64,000 nucleotides of DNA from Maritalea sp047634455 (GCF_047634455.1 NZ_JBLIAI010000007.1:1-64000), one strand, 5' to 3'. Counted from the first letter of the stretch, positions 42,539-51,454 are shown. Made by a program: numbers and translations. The notes: a model not told the origin generated them from the letters alone.

Positions 42539-43504
42539 ATGGCTCAGGATCACTTGAAAGTCGGATTGGCGCAGATCGCGCCGGTTTGGCTGAACCGCAA
42601 AAAAACCATTCAAAAAGTTGTTCAATACGCTGTTGATGCGGCCACAAAGGGCGCCGATCTTGTCACCTTCGGTGAAGCGCTGGTGCCTGGCTATCCATTT
42701 TGGGTGGAATTAACCGACGGCGCTCGCTTTAATTCGCCCGCCCAAAAGCAAATGTATGCGCATTACCTTGATCAAGGCGTCGTCGTTGAGCGCGGCGATT
42801 TGGATGAATTGTGCAAAGTCTGTGCGCAAAACAATATGGCCGCCTATATTGGGATCATGGAACGTGCACCCGATCGAGGTGGCCACAGTCTTTACTGCTC
42901 GCTTGTCTATATTGATCGCAGCGGCAAAGTGATCTCCGTGCACCGTAAACTGCAACCCACCTATGAAGAACGCCTTGTTTGGGCGCAGGGCGATGGCAAT
43001 GGATTGCAAGTCCATAAACTCGGAGAATTCCAAGTCGGCGGCTTGAACTGCTATGAAAACTGGCTGCCCTTGGCGCGCGCCGCGCTTTATGCGCAAGGCG
43101 AAGATTTGCGGGTCGCTGTTTGGCCCGGCGGCGCACACAATACACAAGACATCACGCGGTTTATCGCCCTTGAAAGCCGCTCGTTCGTTGTGTCTGTTTC
43201 GGGCCTGATGCGCCCGCAGGATATTCCAACTGACACGCAATTTTATGATGAGCTGACAACCAATGCACCAAGCCATTTTGCCAATGGTGGCTCGGCTGTT
43301 GCCGGACCAGACGGCAAATGGATATTGGAGCCACAAGTGGGCGAAGAAGGCTTGTTTGTGGTCGAACTCGATCATGCTCGAGTGCGCGAAGAACGCCAGA
43401 ATCTGGATATTGTAGGCCACTATTCGCGCCCCGATGTCACACAACTGAACGTCAATCGACGACGCCAATCCACGGCCATATTTGATGATGGCGACAAGAA
43501 CTAG
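42539..43504 (+). CDS. Nitrilase/carbon-nitrogen hydrolase family enzyme
   Basis: 321 aa with the full catalytic set: Glu46 (TFGEALVPGYP), Lys137 (HRKLQPTYEERLVW) and Cys171 (GGLNCYENW). NCYENW and the length fit branch-1 nitrilases, including aliphatic or arylacetonitrilases, more than amidases. It starts 108 nt after the SulP stop behind its own palindrome. It is followed 9 nt later by a lyxose-isomerase-family gene, so the two are probably co-transcribed. The substrate is not evident. Confidence 0.85.
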   Translation: MAQDHLKVGLAQIAPVWLNRKKTIQKVVQYAVDAATKGADLVTFGEALVPGYPFWVELTDGARFNSPAQKQMYAHYLDQGVVVERGDLDELCKVCAQNNMAAYIGIMERAPDRGGHSLYCSLVYIDRSGKVISVHRKLQPTYEERLVWAQGDGNGLQVHKLGEFQVGGLNCYENWLPLARAALYAQGEDLRVAVWPGGAHNTQDITRFIALESRSFVVSVSGLMRPQDIPTDTQFYDELTTNAPSHFANGGSAVAGPDGKWILEPQVGEEGLFVVELDHARVREERQNLDIVGHYSRPDVTQLNVNRRRQSTAIFDDGDKN

Positions 43505-43513
43505 GATCACAAG

Positions 43514-44206
43514 ATGAAACGCTCTCAAATCAATGACATCATCCGTCAGGGTGATGAGTTTATTCGTTCGTTCGGCTATATTATGCCCCCATTTGCCTAT
43601 TGGACGCCGGGCCAGATGAAGGACCGTGCCAACGATATGCAAGGTCTGATCAACGCCGGTATGGGCTGGGATATTACCGATTATGGCCAAGGTAAATTTG
43701 ACGAGTTGGGCCTGTTTTTGTTCACCACCCGCAACGGCAATGAAGCTGACTTGACCAAGGGCACAGGCATGCTGTACGCGGAAAAAATCATGATCTCGCG
43801 CCAAGACCAAATCTCGCCGATGCACCGCCATAATGTGAAGGCTGAGGACATCATCAACCGGGGTGGTGGCACCTTGACGCTCGAGCTTTTCGCGCCCGCA
43901 GAGGATGGCACAATCGACCAGAAATCCGACGTGACTGTGCCAGTCGATGGCATAAAACGCACATTGCCAGCCGGCGGTATTTTGCGGCTTGATCCGGGGG
44001 AAAGCGTGACATTGATGCCCGGCGTTTGGCATGCGTTCTGGGGTGAGGGTGCAGACGTATTGATCGGCGAAGTTTCCACCGTCAACGACGATAAAACCGA
44101 CAATGTTTTCCGCGATCCTATCGGGCGTTTTTCGACCATTGAGGAAGATCAAGACCCGCTTTATCTGCTGGTCAGCGACTATGATAAATTCTTCGCCAAA
44201 AGCTAA
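43514..44206 (+). CDS. D-lyxose/D-mannose isomerase-family cupin
   Basis: 230 aa. Metal-binding residues of the D-lyxose ketol-isomerase family are present: His104 and His106 (PMHRHNVKAED), Glu111 and His173 (MPGVWHAFWGEGA). Characterised members interconvert D-lyxose/D-xylulose and D-mannose/D-fructose. Neighbours are a nitrilase and a TRAP solute-binding protein, with no sugar kinase or permease nearby, so the true substrate may be another aldose or hydroxy-acid derivative. Confidence 0.82.
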   Translation: MKRSQINDIIRQGDEFIRSFGYIMPPFAYWTPGQMKDRANDMQGLINAGMGWDITDYGQGKFDELGLFLFTTRNGNEADLTKGTGMLYAEKIMISRQDQISPMHRHNVKAEDIINRGGGTLTLELFAPAEDGTIDQKSDVTVPVDGIKRTLPAGGILRLDPGESVTLMPGVWHAFWGEGADVLIGEVSTVNDDKTDNVFRDPIGRFSTIEEDQDPLYLLVSDYDKFFAKS

Positions 44207-44281
44207 CCTGTTACAACTTTCGGAGTTTTTATAACTTTCCTGTTGCGCGTTCGTCGGAAATTTTCCAATGTGCGCGCAATC

Positions 44282-44298
44282 TAGGGGGCTGCCCCCTA
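44282..44298. repeat. GC-rich palindrome before the TRAP gene
   Basis: TAGGGG GCTGC CCCCTA, a 6-bp stem with a 5-nt loop, in the 139-bp gap before the TRAP binding protein. It resembles short palindromes scattered in alphaproteobacterial intergenic regions. It could also end the lyxose-isomerase transcript, though no T-run follows. Confidence 0.5.
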
Positions 44299-44345
44299 AT
44301 CCCTCAAATTGTCTCACCAAAGGTTGAGGCCGGACAGGATCACAA

Positions 44346-45380
44346 ATGAAATTTCCAATAAAAGCCCTCCTCGTTGCGTCTGGCATTTCTATATTGTCAG
44401 CGGCATCGGCGCTTGCGGCTGAATTTAACTTTAAGCTGCACCACTTTTTGGGCGCAACATCACCGTCGCAAACCGAGACGATTGAGCCTTGGGTGAAAGC
44501 AGTTGAAGCAGCCTCGAATGGTCGCGTGAAAATCGAAATCTTTCCTTCTATGTCTTTGGGGGGGCGCCCGCCAGAACTTGTGGGCCAAGCCCGCGATGGC
44601 GTTGTGGACATTGTCTGGACGGTGAACGGATATACACCGGGCGTTTTCCCACGCACTGAAGTGTTTGAATTGCCGTTCGTGCACACCAACAATCCCGGTG
44701 CAACTAACTTGGCAATGGCCGAATTGTTCGACGCTGAATTGCGTGAGGAATATAAAGGCCTTGAAGTGATGTTCTTGCATGTGCATGGCGGCAACGGTTT
44801 GCACACAGTGGATACACCAGTATACGAACCAGCCGATGTGGCGGGCCTTAAAATCCGCACCCCATCGCGCACTGGCGCGTGGACAATTGAGGCGCTTGGC
44901 GCTTCGGCTGCTGCGATGCCCGTGCCTGCCTTGCCACAGGCTTTGGCCACCAAAGCCGTGGACGCGGCGTTTGTGCCGTGGGAAATTATCCCGGCGTTGA
45001 AATTACAGCAACAAACACAATACCAAATTGAAGGTGCCAACAAAACGCGCTTTGGTACTTTGGTGTTCCAAATGTCGATGAATGGTGAGCGTTGGAATGG
45101 ATTGCCTGACGACATTAAACAAGCATTTCTGGACGCTTCCGGTACCGAATGGCTGACCAAACTCGGTCAAGTCTGGACCGAAACAGACGACAAAGGCATC
45201 GCCATGGCAGTTGAGGCTGGCAACACCCACATCATGCTCGACCAAGCGCAAACCGACGCGTTTGAAACAGCTTTGAAACCAGTGATCGACCGCTGGGTGG
45301 ATGAAGCAAACGGCGCTGGAATTGATGGTGCTGACTTGTTGGAAAAAGCGCAGGCCGCGATTGCAAAATACGCGCAATAA
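44346..45380 (+). CDS. TRAP transporter solute-binding protein (DctP family)
   Basis: 344 aa. Sec signal peptide cut after ALAA (about residue 25). The DctP-family core includes the Arg-containing region VAGLKIRTPSRTGAWTIEALGA that binds a carboxylate ligand. No DctQ or DctM membrane genes are in the window, so it is an orphan binding protein here. A strong terminator follows. The ligand is probably an organic acid and may be the product of the neighbouring nitrilase, an inference from position. Confidence 0.9.
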   Translation: MKFPIKALLVASGISILSAASALAAEFNFKLHHFLGATSPSQTETIEPWVKAVEAASNGRVKIEIFPSMSLGGRPPELVGQARDGVVDIVWTVNGYTPGVFPRTEVFELPFVHTNNPGATNLAMAELFDAELREEYKGLEVMFLHVHGGNGLHTVDTPVYEPADVAGLKIRTPSRTGAWTIEALGASAAAMPVPALPQALATKAVDAAFVPWEIIPALKLQQQTQYQIEGANKTRFGTLVFQMSMNGERWNGLPDDIKQAFLDASGTEWLTKLGQVWTETDDKGIAMAVEAGNTHIMLDQAQTDAFETALKPVIDRWVDEANGAGIDGADLLEKAQAAIAKYAQ

Positions 45381-45415
45381 CGCATAGTCTGCGTGCAAAC
45401 AACGTGAATTGGTTA

Positions 45416-45443
45416 GGGAGTGCCAGTTTGGTGCTCCCTTTTT
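45416..45443 (+). terminator. Rho-independent terminator of the TRAP gene
   Basis: GGGAGTGCCA GTT TGGTGCTCCC then TTTTT: 10-bp stem with two G-U pairs and a 3-nt loop, 36 nt after the TRAP stop and 6 nt before the next start. Confidence 0.85.
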
Positions 45444-45449
45444 GATGTT

Positions 45450-46019
45450 ATGAAAATCATCCTTATGCGTCATGGCCGTCCCGATTTAGATCTTGACGAG
45501 TTGCGTGGTCAAAAATTTGCGCCGATTGAGGTGGCAAGTATTCTCGCTGACTATGAAAAAAGCGAACTTGCAGATGACGTTTTTCCCTCACCTGAAGCCG
45601 TCGCAGCGGCAAATGCGTGCGTATCACATTTTACCAGCACCTTGCGCCGCGCATTGACGTCTGCGGAGCGGCTTGGATTTATTGAAACCGTACAAGTCAA
45701 TGCCGTATTTGCCGAAACGCCAATGCCGCACACTCGGTGGGGCCGTCCCAAATTGGATGCTCTGACATGGAGTGTCGCCTTTCGACTTGCTTGGCTTGTT
45801 GGCTTTTCTCAAAATGGCGAACCAATTTCCGAGGCGAAGCAACGTGCAGCTGAAGGCGCGGTTTTGTTGGAAAATTCAGCAACACAAACTGGCAGTTCTT
45901 TTCTTTTGGGCCATGGCATTATGAACCGATTGCTTGGCAGTGAATTAAAGCGAAAGGGTTGGCAAAAAGTGCTTTCGAACGGATCAAAATATTGGTCACA
46001 CGTCGTTTACGAGAAGTGA
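45450..46019 (+). CDS. Histidine phosphatase superfamily protein
   Basis: 189 aa from ATG 45450; the open frame 30 nt earlier runs through the terminator and is rejected. RHG motif (ILMRHGRPDLD, His8), second catalytic His in LLGHGIMNR, and a mid-protein region rather diverged from SixA/PGM. Substrate unknown. It converges on the P-loop protein, and the two are separated by palindromic repeats. Confidence 0.8.
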   Translation: MKIILMRHGRPDLDLDELRGQKFAPIEVASILADYEKSELADDVFPSPEAVAAANACVSHFTSTLRRALTSAERLGFIETVQVNAVFAETPMPHTRWGRPKLDALTWSVAFRLAWLVGFSQNGEPISEAKQRAAEGAVLLENSATQTGSSFLLGHGIMNRLLGSELKRKGWQKVLSNGSKYWSHVVYEK

Positions 46020-46046
46020 TATCGAAACGGCATTTCAATTCGGCTG

Positions 46047-46210
46047 GTCCCGGATCACGTCCGGGACGGCCAGTCTTTATGCTTGTGCTCGAATCAATCG
46101 CTGGGGCATCCCCGGACTTGACCCGGGGTCAGTCTGGTTAAAATGGCCCGGCGGCGAGGTGTGCAGGTTACTTTGGCAATGCTTAGCTTCCCTCCCCCGT
46201 GTGGGGAGGG
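46047..46210. repeat. Cluster of REP-like palindromes in the 46020-46279 gap
   Basis: The 260-bp gap between convergent genes contains three hairpin-forming palindromes: 46047-46067 (8-bp arms, loop TCACG), 46110-46128 (CCCCGG arms, loop ACTTGAC) and 46190-46210 (CCCTCCCC arms, loop CGTGT). I see no gene in this stretch. The elements match a family that recurs at 46.9-47.1 kb and 54.9-55.4 kb. They could end both convergent transcripts. Confidence 0.75.
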
Positions 46211-46279
46211 ACTGAGGGTGGGGGGCTATTAGTTGATCCGGGGTCAGGTGCAGGATAGCCCGCGCATGGTGAGCTATAA

Positions 46280-46879
46280 TTAATGTCGAGCGCTCCGATA
46301 AACGTTGTTGGCAATATTGTCGATGGACTGACCAGCATCGGTTCTAAAAACTTCGAAGTTATTGAAATTTGCCGTTTGCATCAGTTCGGCATTGTCTGAA
46401 ATGGTACGCGTGGTGAACGTCTCAACTATCGTTCGCGCATCATTATCCAAATTTTCCCAATTACAACTCGCTTGAATTCTGGCGCGCAAAGTCAGCTCGT
46501 CTGCAGTTAGGCATATGTTTCGTATGGGCAGATCAGCGCTGATTTGAAGCAGGGATGGCCGTATGGCAGAGCCTTCAAAAATAAAGGGTGTTTTCTGAGC
46601 AACGCATTGCATTATCATATCTTCAATTAGGAAATTAAAGTTCTGATAGTGTGCTTGAAGCAGCCAGAAAACCGTATGGGCAGAGAGTGAGCTGTAGAAT
46701 TCAACCACCGCCGGCTGTGGTTCGGGCCATGGCCGACCCGGATGCCGCGCGAGATCGTCGGAGTGAATGGTCTCGACGCCTAGTTTTGAACTAAGCGATG
46801 CGGCGAGCGAAGACTTGCCAGAATGTGAACAACCAGTGATGAGTATGCCAAAGAATTTTGATGCCAAAGTGATACTCAT
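46280..46879 (-). CDS. Small P-loop (kinase-like) protein
   Basis: 199 aa. Walker A GCSHSGKSS near the N-terminus (about residues 16-24), followed by HSDDLARHPGRPWPEP and IFEGSAIRPSL, a layout like adenylate- or shikimate-type small-molecule kinases. I cannot name the substrate. It is convergent with the histidine phosphatase and sits alone between two palindrome clusters. Confidence 0.65.
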   Translation of the reverse strand: MSITLASKFFGILITGCSHSGKSSLAASLSSKLGVETIHSDDLARHPGRPWPEPQPAVVEFYSSLSAHTVFWLLQAHYQNFNFLIEDMIMQCVAQKTPFIFEGSAIRPSLLQISADLPIRNICLTADELTLRARIQASCNWENLDNDARTIVETFTTRTISDNAELMQTANFNNFEVFRTDAGQSIDNIANNVYRSARH

Positions 46880-46937
46880 TTAGTGGGATGGCTGGGGCCA
46901 CGATTATGACCCATTTTGTTTTTGATCTCAATATGGA

Positions 46938-47133
46938 CCCTCGTGTCGAGCACGAGGGTGACGAGAGATGAAAGCAGCCTCACGCTGAACGTGTCGAACC
47001 AAAGTGGTTGCGTGCCACCCTTCGACAAGCTCAGGGTGAGGAGGTGTGATGGACCCGGCATCAAGTGCAGAACGGCCAAGTCTTATTGCCGGCGGTTGCG
47101 TCGCGCTCGCACCACCCCAGCCTTGAGCTGGGG
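46938..47133. repeat. REP-like palindromes in the gene-free 46880-47287 region
   Basis: This 408-bp stretch has no supportable gene. It holds palindromes at 46938-46958 (CCCTCGTG arms, loop TCGAG), 47016-47038 (CACCCT/AGGGTG) and 47115-47133 (CCCCAGC arms, loop CTTGA), and a degenerate one near 47052-47075. The right end contains the promoter and operator of the GntR gene. The first palindrome has perfect 8-bp arms. Confidence 0.75.
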
Positions 47134-47250
47134 TCACGCAGAGGTTGCCCCCAACCTTAATCCCGCCCCATCCAAGGGGAGGGAGACGACGTGTTGCGCG
47201 CAGCGTGCAACTGCGTCCCGAGAATCACGCTTGCAAATCAGTCTAATATG

Positions 47251-47276
47251 ATGTACCCATAGTACGAATGGTACAT
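47251..47276. promoter_or_regulatory. Operator candidate for the GntR/YtrA-type regulator
   Basis: ATGTACC-N12-GGTACAT inverted repeat ending 11 bp before the GntR ATG. A third GTAC sits at the centre, so GTAC recurs at 47253, 47262 and 47271 with a 9-bp period. YtrA-subfamily GntR proteins often bind such GTAC-containing inverted repeats in their own promoter. The site suggests autorepression of the two-gene operon. Confidence 0.6.
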
Positions 47277-47287
47277 AGGGGTCGTGT

Positions 47288-47680
47288 ATGAAAGTGACGA
47301 TAGACGTAGAAAGTGAAGAGCCGCTTTTTGGCCAATTGGTTGGGCAGATCAAGCAAGCGGTACAAGCTGGTCAGCTTGTACCGGAACAGGCACTGCCATC
47401 CATCCGTCAATTGGCCAGCGATTTGAGTTTGAACAATAAAACCGTCGCCAAAGCCTACAAGCTACTAGAGCGCGATGGTGTCATCCAAACCAAAGGCTAT
47501 CGGGGCACCTTTGTGCATCTTGATGCCCTTAAGAATTGTACTGTCGATTTGCCAGCGCTGGTTCAAGCCAAGCTGGAAGACGCAGTGAAAGCATCTCGCG
47601 CCGCGGGTGCCACAGATAGTGAAATCCGCATCGCCTTTTCACAGGTTTTGCAAACCCCGAAGATGGGAGAAATCAAATGA
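47288..47680 (+). CDS. GntR-family regulator, YtrA subfamily
   Basis: 130 aa. N-terminal winged helix (PLFGQLVGQIKQAV, LPSIRQLASDLSLNNKTVAKAYKLLERDGVI) and a very short C-terminal part, as in YtrA-type regulators. These usually control adjacent ABC transporters. Here the only operon partner is a polytopic membrane protein that overlaps the regulator stop by 4 nt. A matching inverted repeat lies just upstream. Confidence 0.88.
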   Translation: MKVTIDVESEEPLFGQLVGQIKQAVQAGQLVPEQALPSIRQLASDLSLNNKTVAKAYKLLERDGVIQTKGYRGTFVHLDALKNCTVDLPALVQAKLEDAVKASRAAGATDSEIRIAFSQVLQTPKMGEIK

Positions 47681-48579
47681 TTGAGAACATTCCGATGAAC
47701 TTCATGCTGGCAATCTTTTACGTGGTATTTGCAACGCAAATTCTGTTTGTTTCAGTCTATCTGCCCGCAAAAACGCTCAAACGCATAGACTTTGTACGCA
47801 AAAACTTCCCAAGGGAAACTCATCCCAACCTTTATCCGGAAGTGGCGAGCAGCTTGTTCTCGAACTCGAGCGGTCTGCGGGTTGTTTATCGGTATGCCAA
47901 CCGCATTATCGCATTGGTCGGCTTTGCAATCCTCGTCGCAATGTTCGCAACTGGATTTGAACCCCATCCACTAGGGGGCAGCGAAGTTGGCGTGATGCTC
48001 TACTTCACGTTGCAGGCGTTGCCGATCATTATTCTGAGTATTTGCGAGTATGAACAATCCAAAGGCATGCGGCTTGCATTTAAGAAAGCAAAACGATCCG
48101 CTGACCTTGCGCCAAGGCGGCTGTTTGATTTCATTTCACCCGCCTGGGTCATTGCTGCCGTTATTGCCTATTTTTGCTGGCTTGGCCTGTTCATTTATGA
48201 CACCAACCTTGATGGCCCGTGGCAAACCAACCATTACATCAGCGTTTTGATCATCAGCTTGTTAAATGTCGGTTATGTGTTTTACATCGCCAGAATTGCA
48301 TTGGTGAAAAAGCAGGACCCGTTCAAATCTGCAAAAGACCACAACAAGCAAGTGTCTGCTGCGGTCAAAACCATGGTTTTCTCAAGCACAATTGTTAGCC
48401 TGTTTTCAATCCTGACAATAGCAGCAGACAGATATGGGTTCGAGATACTCGATCCGGTAATGACCAGCATTTTCCTGCAGGCTTGCCTCTTGTTTGGTTA
48501 CAATCTGGTGCTGAACATGCAGCCTGTCGATGAATTGGATTTTGACGTCTACAAGAATGTTGCGGATCAGCCTTCCTGA
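47677..48579 (+). CDS. Polytopic membrane protein of unknown function
   Basis: 300 aa, about seven membrane helices (near 8-30, 75-93, 102-122, 150-172, 185-205, 232-250, 262-280) with basic connecting loops. I do not recognise a family. It is translationally coupled to the YtrA-type regulator (ATGA overlap), so its expression is probably derepressed by the ligand of that regulator. A shared terminator follows. Confidence 0.75.
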   Translation: MIENIPMNFMLAIFYVVFATQILFVSVYLPAKTLKRIDFVRKNFPRETHPNLYPEVASSLFSNSSGLRVVYRYANRIIALVGFAILVAMFATGFEPHPLGGSEVGVMLYFTLQALPIIILSICEYEQSKGMRLAFKKAKRSADLAPRRLFDFISPAWVIAAVIAYFCWLGLFIYDTNLDGPWQTNHYISVLIISLLNVGYVFYIARIALVKKQDPFKSAKDHNKQVSAAVKTMVFSSTIVSLFSILTIAADRYGFEILDPVMTSIFLQACLLFGYNLVLNMQPVDELDFDVYKNVADQPS

Positions 48580-48595
48580 TTGTTGATGCTTCAAC

Positions 48596-48627
48596 AAAAA
48601 AAGCGCGACCCTTTCGAGCCGCGCTTT
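48596..48627. terminator. Bidirectional terminator between membrane protein and ABC binding-protein genes
   Basis: AAAGCGCG and CGCGCTTT arms around a 12-nt loop. On the minus strand the stem is followed by a run of seven T (plus-strand A-run ending at 48602), a strong terminator for the binding-protein operon. On the plus strand TTTAATT follows, weaker. Confidence 0.85.
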
Positions 48628-48652
48628 AATTCAGATGATGGAGGTAAAATCC

Positions 48653-49642
48653 CTACATCATTTTGTCGGTAACAATTGAAGTCCAAGCGCCTTGTGGAAT
48701 AGCTGTGATCACTGGATCAGAGCCACCGTTCAGCAATGTATCAACAGTACGGTTGTAGTCGTCTTCGTTCAAACGACCGTCGCCACCTGCAGTAAGTTTT
48801 GCAACTTCGCGCATCATGCGACGTTGGTGCTCTTCAGTTTGTGCACCTGTATCGTCGTTCTCAAGAACGATGTCAGCGGCTTCATCTGGGTTGGCTTCAG
48901 CATATGCCCAGCCTTTCATGGAAGCCTGAACAAAACGGGCAAGCTTGTCGACCATTGCAGGATCCGCAAGGTCTTCTTCAAGCACATACAAACCATCTTC
49001 AAGGGTTGCAACGCCAGCATTTTCATACTTGAACGTCACCAAATCATCAGCTGAAAGGCCAGCGTCGATGATCTGCCAATATTCGTTGTAGGTCATGGTT
49101 GAAACGCAATCAGCTTGCTTTTGCAAAATCGGATCAACGTTAAAGCCTTGCTTAAGAACGGTCACGCCGCCTTCGCTGCCATCAGTTGCTAGACCAAGTT
49201 TGCTCATCCAAGACAAAAATGGATATTCGTTACCAAAGAACCAAACGCCAAGTGTTTTGCCGGCAAAATCGTCAGGTGAAGTAATGCCTGTGTCTTTGCG
49301 GCACGTTAGCATCATGCCTGAACGCTGGAATGGCTGCGCGATGTTAACCAACGGCACGCCTTTTTCGCGTGATGCCAAAGCTGAAGGCATCCAATCGATG
49401 ATCACGTCGGCACCGCCGCCAACGATCACTTGTGGTGGCGCAATGTCTGGGCCGCCGGCTTTGATCTCGATGTCTAGGTCGACTTCATCATAAAAGCCTT
49501 TGTCTTTAGCGACATAGTAACCTGCGAATTGGGCCTGCGTGACCCATTTCAGTTGCAGGGTTAGCTTCTCGGCTGCAAAACCGGTTGTTGCCGCCATCAG
49601 GCTGGTCGCCAGCCCCAAGGTTAGTGCGAGTGTTTTTTTCAT
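48653..49642 (-). CDS. NMT1/THI5-like ABC substrate-binding protein (pyrimidine/hydantoin uptake)
   Basis: 329 aa from ATG 49642, preceded by GAGGAGGAGAA; the open frame further upstream is not coding. Signal peptide ends at GFAAE (about 24). The NMT1/THI5-like domain (LQLKWVTQAQFAGYYVAKDKG in parts, MPSALASREKGVPLVNIAQP) is typical of binding proteins for pyrimidine-like ligands. It is the last gene of a six-gene operon with dihydropyrimidinase, so uracil, dihydropyrimidine or a hydantoin is the likely ligand. Confidence 0.88.
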   Translation of the reverse strand: MKKTLALTLGLATSLMAATTGFAAEKLTLQLKWVTQAQFAGYYVAKDKGFYDEVDLDIEIKAGGPDIAPPQVIVGGGADVIIDWMPSALASREKGVPLVNIAQPFQRSGMMLTCRKDTGITSPDDFAGKTLGVWFFGNEYPFLSWMSKLGLATDGSEGGVTVLKQGFNVDPILQKQADCVSTMTYNEYWQIIDAGLSADDLVTFKYENAGVATLEDGLYVLEEDLADPAMVDKLARFVQASMKGWAYAEANPDEAADIVLENDDTGAQTEEHQRRMMREVAKLTAGGDGRLNEDDYNRTVDTLLNGGSDPVITAIPQGAWTSIVTDKMM

Positions 49643-49694
49643 GCTTATTCTCCTCCTCAAAAATCTATCAAATATCCATCGGTGTTCGTCAATT

Positions 49695-50552
49695 TTATCT
49701 TTTCCGATAGGATGGATGCCAAAATGTGACCGCCCGTTCCAGCAGGGCAAGTAGCCCGTAGGACAGGGAGCCAGCGAGAGCTGCGATGAAAATCTCAGCC
49801 CAAACCATGTCGACATTCATCCGCCCCACCTCGGTGGAAATGCGGAAACCCATGCCAACAATTGGAGTGCCGAAAAACTCGGCAACAATTGCGCCAATCA
49901 ATGCCAATGTGGAATTGATTTTTAGCGCGTTAAAGATAAACGGCATCGCAGCTGGCAGGCGCAGTTTGAACAATGTCTGCCAATAGCTAGAGCCGTAAGT
50001 ATGCATCAAATCGCGTTCAATGTGACCCGAGGCGGCCAAACCAGCTACCGTGTTCACCAACATGGGGAAGAACGTCATAATGACCACAACCGCAGCTTTT
50101 GACTCCCAATCGAACCCAAACCACATCACCATAATCGGTGCCATGCCCACGATGGGCAGTGCAGCAACCAAGTTACCTATCGGCAGCAAGCCTTTGCGCA
50201 AAAACGGAATGCGATCCACAATGATGGCGGCAACAAACCCGGAGCCACACCCCATCACAAAGCCAGCAATAACCGCTTTTAGGTAAGTTTGGCGAAAGTC
50301 TGCCCACAAAATGTCGGTTGATGAGGAAATCCGCGCCCAAATCATCGATGGTGGTGGCAGCAGCACGGTGGGTATATTAAAGCCACGACACACGCCCTCC
50401 CACAAAACCAGCAACGCCGCCCCAAACAGCACCGGAATAAGAATATTCACCGTTTGCTGCAAAGCATTGTTCTTGATTGTTTGTACGGAAAGCCATTGAT
50501 TAATGGTCCAAGCCGCGATCCAGAAAATCAGCGCGCCTAAAATCCAGCTCAT
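49695..50552 (-). CDS. ABC transporter permease 1
   Basis: 285 aa with six predicted helices and the binding-protein-dependent permease motif (EAA loop near ALKINSTLALIGAIVAEFFG). Starts by overlapping the stop of the other permease by 4 nt. The N-terminus has an extra helix compared with SsuC/ThiX-type permeases. It forms the membrane channel of the pyrimidine-type importer together with the neighbouring permease. Confidence 0.9.
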   Translation of the reverse strand: MSWILGALIFWIAAWTINQWLSVQTIKNNALQQTVNILIPVLFGAALLVLWEGVCRGFNIPTVLLPPPSMIWARISSSTDILWADFRQTYLKAVIAGFVMGCGSGFVAAIIVDRIPFLRKGLLPIGNLVAALPIVGMAPIMVMWFGFDWESKAAVVVIMTFFPMLVNTVAGLAASGHIERDLMHTYGSSYWQTLFKLRLPAAMPFIFNALKINSTLALIGAIVAEFFGTPIVGMGFRISTEVGRMNVDMVWAEIFIAALAGSLSYGLLALLERAVTFWHPSYRKR

Positions 50553-51454
50553 GTGATCACCCCCATGCGACGGGTCACAGATCGCCCGATCAAATCAATC
50601 ACAAGCACCAAGATAGCTGCCAAAACCGCTGCAGCAATCAGCGCCGACCAGATTTGAATGGTTTGCCCGTAATAGGAACCCGAAAGCAGACGTGCACCCA
50701 GCCCAGCAGAAGCGCCAGTTGGCAATTCGCCCACAATTGCGCCCACCAAGCTGATCGCCACGGCGACTTTCATTGAAGTGAAGAGAAATGGCACGGAGGC
50801 CGGCCAGCGTAGTTTCCAAAACACATTCAGACGGCTCGCATTATAAGTGTGCATCAAGTCCAAATGCATCACTTCAGGTGAACGTAAACCCTTCACCATG
50901 CCCACCGCGATCGGAAAAAACGACAGATACATCGATATCACGGCCTTGGGCAAAAGCCCGGATATGCCGACAGCGTTCAACACCACAATCACCATCGGCG
51001 CAATAGCCAAAATAGGAATGGTCTGTGAGGTGATGATCCATGGCATTAAACTCTTGTCGAGCACCCTGGAATGGACAATGCCCACCGCCAGCAAAACGCC
51101 CAGTCCGGTGCCAAGTGCAAAGCCTAACAAGGTGGATGAAAGGGTCACCCACGTGTGATAAACAAGCGAGCGTTTAGAGGTGATGTTCTTATTGACCGTG
51201 GTTTCCCATATCTCCACCGCTACCTGATGTGGGGCCGGCAGAATAGGGCGCTTTTGCGCCATTGTGTTAGAAATCAATTGCGAGGTGGTAATCTGCGTTC
51301 CGGCCCGTTCGGCTTGGTCACGTTCAAATGGCGCGTTCAGTACCACCGTGAAAATGTACCACAGTAGCATAATGGCCAAGGCGACAGTGCCGATCGGGAT
51401 CAGCCGATCATGCAATATTGCGGCAAATCCCTCTCGTTTAAGCGTCATCGCCAT
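50549..51454 (-). CDS. ABC transporter permease 2
   Basis: 301 aa, ThiX/SsuC-like permease with a long periplasmic loop (residues 40-90) after the first helix. The EAA-type segment is SMKVAVAISLVGAIVGELPTG. It overlaps the ATPase gene by 17 nt at its start and the other permease by 4 nt at its end. Two different permeases imply a heterodimeric channel. Confidence 0.9.
   Translation of the reverse strand: MAMTLKREGFAAILHDRLIPIGTVALAIMLLWYIFTVVLNAPFERDQAERAGTQITTSQLISNTMAQKRPILPAPHQVAVEIWETTVNKNITSKRSLVYHTWVTLSSTLLGFALGTGLGVLLAVGIVHSRVLDKSLMPWIITSQTIPILAIAPMVIVVLNAVGISGLLPKAVISMYLSFFPIAVGMVKGLRSPEVMHLDLMHTYNASRLNVFWKLRWPASVPFLFTSMKVAVAISLVGAIVGELPTGASAGLGARLLSGSYYGQTIQIWSALIAAAVLAAILVLVIDLIGRSVTRRMGVIT

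Noticed and set aside
42710..45160. 816-codon open frame antisense to the nitrilase, lyxose-isomerase and TRAP genes
   Set aside because: It overlaps three strong sense genes along its whole length, has no recognisable domain or ribosome site, and probably reflects their codon bias.
46916..47251. 111-codon plus-strand frame in the gene-free region
   Set aside because: It is made almost wholly of palindromic repeat sequence and lacks a ribosome site.
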